Under the pieces are notes generated by a model that saw only the letters and a program-made list of their open reading frames with translations, searched no databases and was not told the DNA's origin. From assembly GCA_041477005.1 (NCBI GenBank), contig JBGOUJ010000158.1:1-12979 (forward strand): a stretch of 12,979 bases of DNA, in the 5' to 3' direction. A program made the translations under genes and the position numbers. Positions 1 to 8,805 of the stretch are shown here, one piece after another. How positions within the stretch are numbered: the stretch's first letter is position 1; each line of letters opens with the position of its first letter. The DNA comes from JBGOUJ01 sp041477005 (GTDB taxonomy: Bacteria > Acidobacteriota > Terriglobia > Bryobacterales > JACQDG01).

Positions 1-1
1 C

Positions 2-358
2 GCCGCCGCGTCGGGCGACCGCCAATGGATCCACGTGGATCCGGAGCGCGCCAAGCGGGAATCGCCCTTCGGCTGCACGATCGCCCACGGCTTCTTGACC
101 CTTTCCCTGCTGAGCCGGTTGGCCTCCCAGGCCGTCCAGGTGCAAGGCAACTTCAAGATGGGGATTAACTACGGCTTGAACCGCGCCCGCTTCCCCGCCC
201 CGGTTCCCGTCGGCTCCCGGATCCGCGCCCGCTTCACCTTGCAATCGATCGAGGATCTCCCCGGCTGCGCGCAGGTTATCTGGAACGCCGTGGTCGAGGT
301 CGAAGGCTCACCGAAGCCGTCGCTGGCGGCCGAATGGCTCGTGCGCTACTACCGATAG
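2..358 (+). CDS. MaoC-like (R)-enoyl-CoA hydratase, 3' part
   Basis: The reading frame is open from base 2 to a TAG at 356-358. The start lies outside the window; about 118 residues are present. The visible motif SGDRQWIHVDPERA, followed by GCTIAHGFLTLSLL, is the hydratase signature of the MaoC / (R)-specific enoyl-CoA hydratase hot-dog fold. In that family the Asp of the GD.Q..H.D segment and the His of AHG form the catalytic pair. The later INYGLNRARFPAPVPVGSRIRARF segment also fits the Rv0130/NodN-like branch. Relatives are about 150 residues long, so roughly 30 N-terminal residues are missing. The likely reaction is hydration of trans-2-enoyl-CoA in the cytoplasm. The gene converges on the toxin gene with 9 bases between the stop codons. 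Family assignment is secure; the exact substrate is unknown. Confidence 0.9.
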   Translation, partial: AAASGDRQWIHVDPERAKRESPFGCTIAHGFLTLSLLSRLASQAVQVQGNFKMGINYGLNRARFPAPVPVGSRIRARFTLQSIEDLPGCAQVIWNAVVEVEGSPKPSLAAEWLVRYYR

Positions 359-367
359 GGCGAGCTC

Positions 368-721
368 CTAGTAGGGTTCACGAGGTTCCAGCACCAAAAC
401 CATTCCACCCAGTATGGAGCGCACTCGCTCCGCTGACAGCGCGCCGATCTTCTCCACTAACTGCGCTTTGTCGACCGTGAAAATCTGTGAAACGTTGACC
501 ACACTCCGCTCCGGCAGATTGGCTTCCCCACGGCGCAGGAGCACATTGCCGGGCGCGGCGGCGCGCCGAAGGTTGGAAGTGAGCGTACACACGACCACGG
601 TGCTGATTGGGCTTTGATTGAACACGTTATTCTGAACCACCACGTGGGGATGCCGATAGCCAGGCGCGGAGCCGCGAGGCCCGCCGAGATCGACCCAGAA
701 GACTTCCCCTTGACGGATCAC
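368..721 (-). CDS. MazF/PemK-family toxin (endoribonuclease)
   Basis: This 117-residue protein has the usual MazF/PemK size and layout. The N-terminal strand RQGEVFWVDLG is followed by GSAPGYRHPHVVVQNN, then TSNLRRAAAPGNVLL and SVVNVSQIFTVDK, and a C-terminal helix. MazF proteins cleave single-stranded RNA, mainly mRNA, and inhibit translation when the antitoxin is lost. The start is GTG at 721-719. It overlaps the antitoxin stop as GTGA (718-721), so the two proteins are probably translationally coupled. A GGAGC stretch sits about 8 bases upstream as ribosome-binding site. The family usually reads RP.VV at the second strand; here it is RHPHVVV, a small departure that does not suggest inactivation. 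Cleavage specificity cannot be read from the sequence. Family assignment is confident. Confidence 0.9.
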   Translation of the reverse strand: MIRQGEVFWVDLGGPRGSAPGYRHPHVVVQNNVFNQSPISTVVVCTLTSNLRRAAAPGNVLLRRGEANLPERSVVNVSQIFTVDKAQLVEKIGALSAERVRSILGGMVLVLEPREPY

Positions 722-975
722 GGGTCCCGCTCCACGAGGCGGCGATGCTGCCGGCGCATGCGACCCTGGAGGGCCCGCTCGGCGGCATCCGGCCCATCGC
801 TATAGGCAGCGTTGAGGCGCCGCAGCAGTTTTCGGTTCTCATGGCGGCGGATGAACTCTTCCAACGCGAGGGCGAAGAGGCGACTGCGAGAGACGTGCAT
901 TTCGCTGGCGACTGCTTCTCCCTTTTCGAATAGCTCCCGCCGCAGGGAGATTCCGGTCTTGATGTTTTCTACCAT
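718..975 (-). CDS. Ribbon-helix-helix antitoxin (MazE/ChpI-like)
   Basis: This 85-residue basic protein precedes the toxin, as expected for a type II antitoxin. Residues 1-45 (MVENIKTGISLRRELFEKGE, then VASEMHVSRSRLFALALEEF) match a ribbon-helix-helix fold: a short beta-strand with alternating polar residues followed by two helices. The C-terminal half (RRHENRKLLRRLNAAYSDG onward) is charged and probably disordered until it binds MazF. RHH antitoxins dimerise through the strand and bind their own promoter. A phased repeat array covers this gene's promoter and start codon. The ATG is at 975-973. No clear Shine-Dalgarno sequence precedes it, and the predicted transcription start is only about 8 bases upstream. 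The four-base overlap with the toxin supports co-translation. Confidence 0.88.
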   Translation of the reverse strand: MVENIKTGISLRRELFEKGEAVASEMHVSRSRLFALALEEFIRRHENRKLLRRLNAAYSDGPDAAERALQGRMRRQHRRLVERDP

Positions 976-1016
976 TGGCTACACCAGAAATTATACCAGA
1001 AGTTCTACCATCCAGA
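969..1016 (-). promoter_or_regulatory. Four 12-bp direct repeats, likely antitoxin operator
   Basis: Four consecutive 12-bp units (969-980, 981-992, 993-1004, 1005-1016; plus-strand text) each have ACCA at the same offset. The inner pair, ACACCAGAAATT and ATACCAGAAGTT, differ at two positions. The outer pair both begin CTACCAT. The array therefore has an A-B-B-A pattern. It contains the antitoxin start codon and the -10 element, and ends at the base before the stop codon of the upstream PHP gene. RHH repressors commonly bind evenly spaced short half-sites cooperatively, so autorepression of the toxin-antitoxin operon is the natural reading. The repeats are seen directly; protein binding is inferred. 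Confidence 0.65.
990..998 (-). promoter_or_regulatory. Extended -10 promoter of the toxin-antitoxin operon
   Basis: On the minus strand 998-990 reads TGGTATAAT: a perfect TATAAT -10 hexamer (995-990) preceded by the extended -10 motif TGn. No good -35 lies 16-18 bases upstream, which is typical of extended -10 promoters. Transcription should start near 983, leaving a leader of about 8 bases before the ATG at 975. The element sits inside the 12-bp repeat array. Confidence 0.65.
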
Positions 1017-3554
1017 TCACTCGTAAGTCACATAAAACGGCGAAGCCCAGGCAATCTCCGGGTCGCCGCCGGGCTTCTCGGGGTCGCGCTGGAAGACGCG
1101 GACGTAGTAGTAGGTCTTGCCCGGCTTCACGTCGGCATCGCGGAAGCGGAGCGTGGCGGTCCGGGCGCCGGGCGACTGCGTGTAGATGTACCGGCCGTCT
1201 TTGACCACGTCAATGCGCAGGATCGTGTCAGGGGCCTCGATCGCCGCGACGATCTCGGGCGGGTCGCTCACCCGGGCGGTGAACTGCTCGCCGGGCATGT
1301 GGCCGGCGGCGGTGGTCTTCACGATGATCTCGTCGCTCGCCGCGTAAGTGCGGCGGGCGAGCATGGCGTCGAGCAGCGCCTCCCGGCTGATGGCCTCGCA
1401 CCAGACGGCGGCCCAACTGTTGTGGGTCGAGCCGTGGTCGCTGGAGGAGATGAAGCCGTACACGTTGCCTTTGGCAAGGGCATCCTGGGCGAAGTGGCCC
1501 GGCTCGTCGACCTGCGTCGGGCCGCGCTTCTCCTTGGGCGGAAGGCGCCAGGCCTCATAGCTGCCCCGGCAGCCTTGATAGATCTCGAGCAGGCAATCGA
1601 AGCGCGCGTTCGGCCAATTCCAGTCGGCCAGCGGACCGGCGCCGAAGGTGTGCGGCACGATCACCGCCTTTTGGCCGGGGTGGGTAAAGACGTTTTTCTC
1701 CATCCACTCCCACAGCGCGGGCGGCTGGTTATCCGGCGCCTTCAGGCCACGGCGGCGATCGACCGCTCGCAGCGGCGCGCCGCGCTTCAAGAACAGGATA
1801 TTGCGGTGGCCGGCGGGCCGATTCATGGAGTGCTCGTAGCTGTATACGCCCAGGAAGGCCGGCGGGTGCGACATCAGGTCCACGGTTTTCTGAACGGTCC
1901 ACCACTGGTAATCGCGCAGCCCGTCCGGCCAGCTTTCGCCGGCCACCTCGTTGTGGTCGCTGGCGCCCAGCCAGTCGAGCTGGGCGGCGTCCATGGCGTA
2001 ACGATAGGTATCGAGCACCGAGCCGTCCACGCCGCTGTGGCCGCGGATGTCGGTATGGCGGTGGGAGTCGCCCAGCAGCAGCGTGTAGCGCTTGCCGCCG
2101 GCGCCGCCGGCTTCCATGGTCGCGCGCTGTCGCGGGGTGAAATGGTTGCCGGGCGTCCCCACAGAAACGGGCGCCAGGGCGGCCGTCACCGGCTCGGCCT
2201 TGGCAAGCGAAGCCAGGTAGACGTTGTAGTGGAACGCATGCGCTGGGTCCTTCGGGAAATTGGCCGGCGATCGGCCGTCGCTCGAATAGATTACGCGCAG
2301 CCCGCCATCCCCCGCCAGGGCGATTCCGGCATGCTGCGTGTTCTGGCCGGAGCTTTCGGCCAGGCGCACCGGCGCCGCCCAGCCCTCCGGGCCGAGCCGC
2401 GTGGCATAAAAGTGGTAAATTTCGCTCGGCTGCGCGAAGGTCCAGTGGCGGAAGATCATCCACAGCGCCCCCGAACCGTCGAAGGCGAGGTGCGGCAGCT
2501 CCGCATAGCGCTCCATCCGGCCGGTCAGCACTTTTTTCAGGTCGGCGGCCGGAGCCAGCACCCGGCGGCCATCCCACACGCGCAGGTTGAGCGTCCGGGA
2601 GAAGTGCAGGCCCCGGCTGCCAGGAGCGCTCGAAGCCAGAGAGAAATCCTTGCCCCAGTTCTCTCCCGCCTCGTCCCAGGCGACCCAAACTCGATCCTGC
2701 CGATCGACCGCGACCGACGAATGGAATTGCGCCGCCGGATCGCTGGTGATGGGAATCGGCGCCGAGGCGCGGCGACCGTCAAAGGAAGCCAGGTAAACGT
2801 CGTAGTTGCCGGCCTCGTAACCATCCCAACTGATCCAGGCGGTTCCCTGCGAGTCGAGGGCCACGGCCGGCTCCCAGTCGTTGGCCGCGCCGGGCGAAAC
2901 GCGCACCTCCGGTCCCCATCGTCGCCCGCTCCGTCGCCGTGCGTAGACATCGCTCTGGCCGTTCCGGAACGACTGCCACACTACGGTCACATCCCCTTTG
3001 TCGTCGGCGACCGCCCGGGCGTTGAAGTCCGATTGTGGCGCGCGAGTCAGCCGCTCCGCCGGCTCCGTCTTCCCGGCGCTCGAAATCGTCGCTGCGAACA
3101 GTTCGAAATTGCCATCAATCTGTCCGGACCACACCGCCAGCGCCGCGCCGCCCGGCAGCGCTACGATGGCCGGCGAGTAGTGGTCCCCCGACCCGTCGTC
3201 GAGGGCGATAGCGTCCAGCCACTGGCCCTGCGCCGTTTGCCGCCGGACCAGCACGCGGTCCCGGTCCTGACCGTTCCACTCGATGTAAATGGTCCAGAGC
3301 GAGCCGTCGCCGGCGGCGGCAACGGCGGGCCAGTCGGCCGTCATGGACGCCTCGCTGACGCGGGCGGCGGGCGCTTCGCCCGCAATGGTGGCCAGCGGCA
3401 GATTGGGGCTGCGCAGGTCGAAATCAGGACTCACAGCGATCTCCCCCGCCGCCTTGGAAGCCTTCTTCCGTGCGCGCTGCCCGTGTTGCAGTCGCGCCGC
3501 CACCGCCGCTGCAACCACCACCGCGATCACCGCCATCCAGACGCGAGCTTTCAT
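1017..3554 (-). CDS. Membrane-anchored beta-propeller plus PHP-type (DUF3604-like) hydrolase
   Basis: This 845-residue protein has three parts. Residues 1-23 (MKARVWMAVIAVVVAAAVAA) form a signal anchor. Residues about 70-430 contain seven sialidase-like repeats of the form P-[AS]-[VI]-A-x-D-x-x-G-x-x-W-[VI]-x-W, which suggests a seven-bladed propeller. Residues about 490-745 are a PHP-type metal hydrolase domain: GDSHRHTD (D496, H498, H500), ASDHNE (D533, H534), SYEHS (E574, H575), PHTFG (H635) and SSDHGSTH (D706, H707). PHP and DUF3604 domains are metal-dependent phosphoesterase-like folds; the substrate here is unknown. The ATG at 3554 was chosen because GGGGGAT lies 7 bases upstream and the anchor begins there. 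An in-frame GTG at 3572 is less likely. A leader ORF overlaps the start. Its stop is 41 bases from the antitoxin start, so read-through into the toxin-antitoxin operon is possible. Confidence 0.85.
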   Translation of the reverse strand: MKARVWMAVIAVVVAAAVAARLQHGQRARKKASKAAGEIAVSPDFDLRSPNLPLATIAGEAPAARVSEASMTADWPAVAAAGDGSLWTIYIEWNGQDRDRVLVRRQTAQGQWLDAIALDDGSGDHYSPAIVALPGGAALAVWSGQIDGNFELFAATISSAGKTEPAERLTRAPQSDFNARAVADDKGDVTVVWQSFRNGQSDVYARRRSGRRWGPEVRVSPGAANDWEPAVALDSQGTAWISWDGYEAGNYDVYLASFDGRRASAPIPITSDPAAQFHSSVAVDRQDRVWVAWDEAGENWGKDFSLASSAPGSRGLHFSRTLNLRVWDGRRVLAPAADLKKVLTGRMERYAELPHLAFDGSGALWMIFRHWTFAQPSEIYHFYATRLGPEGWAAPVRLAESSGQNTQHAGIALAGDGGLRVIYSSDGRSPANFPKDPAHAFHYNVYLASLAKAEPVTAALAPVSVGTPGNHFTPRQRATMEAGGAGGKRYTLLLGDSHRHTDIRGHSGVDGSVLDTYRYAMDAAQLDWLGASDHNEVAGESWPDGLRDYQWWTVQKTVDLMSHPPAFLGVYSYEHSMNRPAGHRNILFLKRGAPLRAVDRRRGLKAPDNQPPALWEWMEKNVFTHPGQKAVIVPHTFGAGPLADWNWPNARFDCLLEIYQGCRGSYEAWRLPPKEKRGPTQVDEPGHFAQDALAKGNVYGFISSSDHGSTHNSWAAVWCEAISREALLDAMLARRTYAASDEIIVKTTAAGHMPGEQFTARVSDPPEIVAAIEAPDTILRIDVVKDGRYIYTQSPGARTATLRFRDADVKPGKTYYYVRVFQRDPEKPGGDPEIAWASPFYVTYE

Positions 3555-3601
3555 CCGGCCATCCCCCGCCACACGTGTGAATTGCCTGCACAGGTCTCCA
3601 T
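3551..3601 (-). CDS. Possible 16-residue leader peptide
   Basis: A short ORF (METCAGNSHVWRGMAG) starts at an ATG at 3601-3599. A strong Shine-Dalgarno stretch, AAAGGAG (3616-3610), lies 8 bases upstream. The ORF ends in TGA at 3553-3551, which overlaps the ATG of the PHP gene as ATGA (3554-3551). The frame differs from that of the PHP gene. This arrangement is typical of a translated leader coupled to a downstream cistron. It has no obvious run of one amino acid that would suggest attenuation. The motif arrangement is seen directly; expression is inferred. Confidence 0.4.
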   Translation of the reverse strand: METCAGNSHVWRGMAG

Positions 3602-3611
3602 GTGCTAATCT
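3582..3611 (+). promoter_or_regulatory. Weak sigma-70-like promoter before the Omp85 operon
   Basis: TTGCCT (3582-3587) and TAATCT (3606-3611) are separated by 18 bases and would start transcription near 3618, 37 bases before the Omp85 ATG. Both hexamers are imperfect. The spacer holds a 5-bp inverted repeat, GCACA...TGTGC (3588-3605). This is a tentative call. Confidence 0.3.
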
Positions 3612-3654
3612 CCTTTATGTCAATAGCTTACACCTGGCTATCGGCGTGCATAGT

Positions 3655-5199
3655 ATGGCGTCCATGAAATACTTTTGTCTGCTGCTGCTGGTTGCAAGCC
3701 CTGCCCTCGGAGCCGACAATCCCCCTTTGGTCCAGAGCATCTCCATCATCGGCGCGCAGAACTACCAGCTCAGCCAGGATCTCCTCCAGGCCATCCAGCG
3801 CTTGACGGGTGAGAAGCTCAGCCAGCCGGCTCTCGACGATTTGGCCCGCCGGGTCGGAAACGAGCTGGGCGAGTCTTCCGTTTCACCCAAGGTGGCCCCG
3901 GGCGACCAGCCCGCCACCGTCAAGGTGTTGCTGGAGGTCTCCCCCTCGGGCGATGCCCAAGCAGAGGCGAAGCCGGAACTCAATATTAACTCTCGTTACA
4001 CCGTGGAAGACGTACAACTGAAGGGCGTGGACAAACACAGGCTGAGCCGCGACATCCGGCGCGATTTGCAAAAGCTGATCGGCCAGAAGCTGGATTCGGA
4101 GCTTGTGGACCAACTGGCCCGGCGCATCCGCAAGGATCTGCACGCCCGCTCGGTCTCGCAGAAAGTAGTCCGCGGCGACCAGCCGGAGCGGCTGAAGGTG
4201 ATTTTCGAAGTGTCTTCCGAAGACGAGACCGACTTTCATCTTTCCAAGTTCGTCTATCACGGCAAGCAGGCGTGGAGCGCCAAAGCGTTCGGCGATTTCA
4301 ATATTGCGCCCCAGACCAGCCTCCTGACCGGCTTGGTGAGCGATCAGGACGAGCTTCTGGAGCGCTACACCGGCATCGCGGCGGGATTTGAAAACCGAAA
4401 GGTCGGGAGCGACCGGGTCCGCCTCCGGTTCCTGTTCGAGAGCTATCACAACCAGTGGAATGGAGCGACCTTGAAGGCGCTGGAGTCGAATCCCGATGTT
4501 CCCGGAGTCTATCGGAACCGCAAGAGCTTCCAGCCCACCCTGACCTTTGTCCTCGCCGCTCCCTTGCGACTCACCGTGGGGACAATCTTCCACTTCTTTC
4601 AAACGCAGTTCCCCACGGTCCGGACGGAAGCGGCCAACGCCGCCACCGCATCCTTGCGTTACCACCGCCGCTTTGACGATTCCCAGGGGAACCGGCACGA
4701 ACTGGAGGCCGGCTACGATCTTCGCGCGGCCACCAGGACCTTCGACAGCGACTTCTCCTACACCCGCCACGACCTGGACTTCGGCTACAAGATCGGCGGC
4801 CCCCGGCAAGGGATCGTGGCCCGGTTCACCGCCGGACGGCTCAACGGCCGCGCCCCGCTATTCGAGCGCTACGTGCTGGGCGACAGCACGACGTTGCGCG
4901 GCTGGAATAAATTCGACATAGCGCCGCTCGGGGGCGACCGTGTGGTACACAGCACGGTGGAGTATCGCCACGTCATCAGCGAGGAGGCCCCGACCGGCGA
5001 GGGCCCGGCCAGCCTGGTGGCTTTCTACGATGCCGGATCGGTTTGGAACGACGGCCAACGTGCTGAAATCCGGCATTCCGTGGGGGTCGGCGCGCGCTGG
5101 CAGCATTTCTTTGCCGGGCTGGCCTTCCCGGTTCGATCGGGCCGCATGACGCCGACTTTCATGGTAGGAGCGTATTTTACAGAGGGATCGACCTTTTGA
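3655..5199 (+). CDS. Omp85-family outer-membrane protein with two POTRA domains
   Basis: This protein of about 514 residues begins with a signal peptide (MKYFCLLLLVASPALGA, cleavage near residue 20). Two tandem POTRA-like repeats follow. Residues 25-96 run from VQSISIIGAQNYQLSQDLLQ to VKVLLEVS, and residues 114-187 from YTVEDVQLKGVDKHRLSRDI to LKVIFEVS. They share a clear internal homology. The rest is a beta-barrel with the Omp85 signature VLGDSTTLRGWNKF (LRGW at 414-417, equivalent to the VRG[YF] loop), then AFYDAGSVW and a C-terminal phenylalanine. Omp85 proteins insert or export proteins at the outer membrane. Two POTRAs and about 510 residues resemble TamA/FhaC-like members more than BamA, which has about 800 residues. 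The ATG at 3655 was chosen; 3664 is equally possible, and neither has a strong ribosome-binding site. It heads an operon and its stop overlaps the next start. Confidence 0.88.
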   Translation: MASMKYFCLLLLVASPALGADNPPLVQSISIIGAQNYQLSQDLLQAIQRLTGEKLSQPALDDLARRVGNELGESSVSPKVAPGDQPATVKVLLEVSPSGDAQAEAKPELNINSRYTVEDVQLKGVDKHRLSRDIRRDLQKLIGQKLDSELVDQLARRIRKDLHARSVSQKVVRGDQPERLKVIFEVSSEDETDFHLSKFVYHGKQAWSAKAFGDFNIAPQTSLLTGLVSDQDELLERYTGIAAGFENRKVGSDRVRLRFLFESYHNQWNGATLKALESNPDVPGVYRNRKSFQPTLTFVLAAPLRLTVGTIFHFFQTQFPTVRTEAANAATASLRYHRRFDDSQGNRHELEAGYDLRAATRTFDSDFSYTRHDLDFGYKIGGPRQGIVARFTAGRLNGRAPLFERYVLGDSTTLRGWNKFDIAPLGGDRVVHSTVEYRHVISEEAPTGEGPASLVAFYDAGSVWNDGQRAEIRHSVGVGARWQHFFAGLAFPVRSGRMTPTFMVGAYFTEGSTF

Positions 5200-5849
5200 C
5201 GCCGCTAGAAGCGCGCCTGGCCCAACCCCGCGTCAGTCGAAGAAGCCTGCTGCTGGCAGTCTTCGCCGCACCCGTCCGCCCCGGCGTCTCCGGGGAGTGG
5301 ATCGTTCCCCGCCTGAACACCGACCGCCTACAGGTCGCGGCGCCCCATCTTCATTTCCTGAGCGGTAAGCCGCTCGATCGCCTCCACAACGGGGCCTCGA
5401 TGGCCTTCGATTTTCAACTCACCGCCTGCGCCGACCGGCCCGCCGGAGTGGGGCTGATCTCGAAGATCCTGGTGCGGTCGGCCGAGCGGTTCGTGATGAG
5501 CTACGACCTGTGGGAAGAGAAATTCTCGGTCTCCCGGCTCAGCCAGCCCTCACGTGCGGTCTCTCATCTCGCGGCGCCGGCCGCCGAGGCCTGGTGCCTG
5601 GACAACCTGGCGCTGCCCACCGCCGGCCTCGCCCCCGACCAGTCCTTTTGGTTAAGATTGGAATTGCGCGCGGAAGATCCCCGCGACCGGCCAGCGGTCG
5701 TGACCGAGCCGGGGATCAGCCTGACGCGCCTGATCGAACTGTTCAGCCGTCCCAGCCGGAGCGCGCAAGCTGCCTGGCTGGTTGACGATGGGCCGTTCCG
5801 TCTGGCCGATCTGAACAGGGCCAAAAGCAGGGGGTCGGGCGCCGGGTGA
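5196..5849 (+). CDS. Small exported protein, DUF4390-like by context
   Basis: This 217-residue protein starts at a TTG (5196-5198) that overlaps the Omp85 stop. AGAGGG (5181-5186) lies 9 bases upstream, and no other start codon fits as well. Residues 13-33 (VSRRSLLLAVFAAPVRPGVSG) look like a signal peptide with a twin-arginine-type SRRSLLL motif. The mature part (about residues 38-160) alternates short hydrophobic strands (LHFLSGKPLDRLHNGASMAF, FVMSYDLWEEKFSV, FWLRLELRAEDP), suggesting an all-beta domain. In many proteobacteria a small exported DUF4390 protein precedes an NtrY-like kinase. Position, size and pattern agree with that, but the sequence resemblance I can see is weak. The end overlaps the kinase start as GTGA. 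It may be a periplasmic accessory of the sensor; this is inferred. Confidence 0.75.
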   Translation: MTPLEARLAQPRVSRRSLLLAVFAAPVRPGVSGEWIVPRLNTDRLQVAAPHLHFLSGKPLDRLHNGASMAFDFQLTACADRPAGVGLISKILVRSAERFVMSYDLWEEKFSVSRLSQPSRAVSHLAAPAAEAWCLDNLALPTAGLAPDQSFWLRLELRAEDPRDRPAVVTEPGISLTRLIELFSRPSRSAQAAWLVDDGPFRLADLNRAKSRGSGAG

Positions 5850-6958
5850 CTCGGCTTCAGACCAGACTCATTCTCGTCTTCCTGGCCGCCACCGCGGCGC
5901 CGTTCGGGGTGACCCTGTGGGTCACGACCTCGCTGCTCGAAAAGAGCCTCCAACGCGCCTCCACCCGCGAGATCGACATTCTCTCCCGCTCGCTCGAAAA
6001 AACCGGCCGCGAGTTCTACCAGCGCGCCCGCGATTCTCTGAAGAAAGACGCCCTCGCCGGCCGGATCGAGCCGGTGCGCCATCTCGAAGCCGGCCGGGAG
6101 CGCTGGCCGGAACCGGTCCAGGAGTTCTGGTCGAGCGGCGAGCCCGAGCGCTTCGTGCTATCGGGAGACGAGGGCGACCAGCTCGACTATCTGGTCCGCC
6201 GCGGGAACGAGGTGTGGGTCTACTCGAGCGGGTTCAGCGGCGTCGGCATGACCCGGCTGTCCGAGCAATACCGCCACGCCCGGGATCTGGTGGAAGCCGA
6301 GCAGGCGCGGGATTGGCGTCGCGGTTTCATTTATACCTATGTGCTGCTGGCAGCGGCGATCTGGCTGGTCTCACTAGCGGTGCTGGTGTTTCTGGCCCGC
6401 CGCGTGAGCCGCCCCATCCAGCGGCTGACCGCCGGCCTGACGAAGCTCGCCGCCGGCGACCTGGCGGCGCGCGTTGAAACGCATCGCACCGACGAGATCG
6501 GCCGCGCCATCGAGGCGTTCAACGACATGGCCGGCCAGCTCCAGCAGAGCCGCGACCGGTTGGTCTACCTGACCCAGCTCGCCAGTTGGCAGGCCCTGGC
6601 CCGCAAGATGGCCCACGAGGTCAAGAACTCACTGACCCCGATCCGGCTGACCATGGAAGAGATGCTGGCCCGCGGCGACCGGGACCGCGCGTTTCTGGAG
6701 CAGGCCGCCCAGATCATCATCGACGAAGTGGAGAGCCTGGAGCGGCGCGTGCGCGCCTTCTCGCAATTCGCCGCCGAGCCGCCCGTCCAACCGGCGCCCA
6801 TCGACGTGAACGCCCTGGTCGAGGAGCGCATCGCGTTCTTGAGAACCGCGCACCCCGAGATCACCTACCGCCTCCGCCTGGACGAGAATCTTCCCCGGGC
6901 CTGGGCCGACGAGGATCTGGTGAAGGGCATCCTGCTGAACCTGCTGGAAAACGCCGCC

Positions 6959-7117
6959 GAAGCGGCCGGTTCTGACGCCATCGAAGCTGCCGGTTCCAAT
7001 GCAACCGAAGCCGCCCGTTCCCGTGCCACCGAAGCAACCGGTTCCAATGCCACCGAAGCGGACGGTTCCGACGCCGCCGAAGCTGGCCGTTCCAACGCCA
7101 CCGAAGCTGCCGGCCCC
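6959..7117 (+). repeat. In-frame 24-bp tandem repeat, six copies plus a partial
   Basis: Units begin at 6959, 6983, 7007, 7031, 7055 and 7079, with a partial copy at 7103-7117. The approximate consensus is GAAGCNGSCGGTTCCAAYGC followed by CACC. Each unit encodes eight residues, roughly EAAGSNAT (kinase residues 372-419). Copies differ only by substitutions; all are exactly 24 bases, so the frame is kept. The array lies in the kinase ATP-binding domain just after the N box, where a loop is expected. Confidence 0.95.
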
Positions 7118-7374
7118 GTGGGCGCCCCCGGCGGGACAATCCTGGCGGCGACTTCGGCCGGCAGCGGCCAGGTCTCGATCGAAGTACACGATTCCGGGCC
7201 GGGCCTGGATGAGCAAGCGCGGCAATCGCTGTTCCAGCCGACGATTACCTTCAAGAAACGCGGCATGGGGCTGGGTCTCTCCATCGCCCGCAAGAGCGCC
7301 CTGCTCTCGGGCGGTGATATCCTGCTCGTCAAAGGCGAGCTGGGGGGCGCGGGCTTCCGGGTGGTGTTACCGTC

Positions 7375-8718
<1,344 letters not shown>

Positions 8719-8805
8719 GTCCGAAATAGGCAATCCTGCCGTAGTACCACGAAGAAATTACATCCTGCCCGGCTTCCAAAAGCGTTCAGAACACAGGGGA
8801 TCCGA

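Noticed and set aside
27..42. Perfect 16-bp palindrome GGATCCACGTGGATCC
   Set aside because: It encodes the conserved WIHVDP region of the hydratase; probably coincidence of codon choice.
346..374. CTACTA...TAGTAG inverted repeat across the two convergent stop codons
   Set aside because: Only six base pairs, weak and without a T-run; not convincing as a terminator.
3554..3572. GTG start for the PHP protein at 3572
   Set aside because: It has no good ribosome site of its own and overlaps the GGGGGAT that serves the ATG at 3554.
975..3608. An 877-codon open frame on the plus strand
   Set aside because: It is antisense to the propeller/PHP protein, which has clear motifs, anchor and ribosome site.
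3618..3623. Perfect TTGACA on the minus strand before the PHP gene
   Set aside because: No -10-like hexamer lies 16-18 bases downstream, and it is next to the leader ORF's ribosome site.
3883..4809. A 308-codon open frame on the minus strand
   Set aside because: It mirrors the Omp85 gene, has no recognisable motif, and the plus-strand protein is clear.
6629..7225. Glycine-rich 198-codon frame antisense to the kinase
   Set aside because: Its repetitiveness only reflects the 24-bp repeat read on the other strand.
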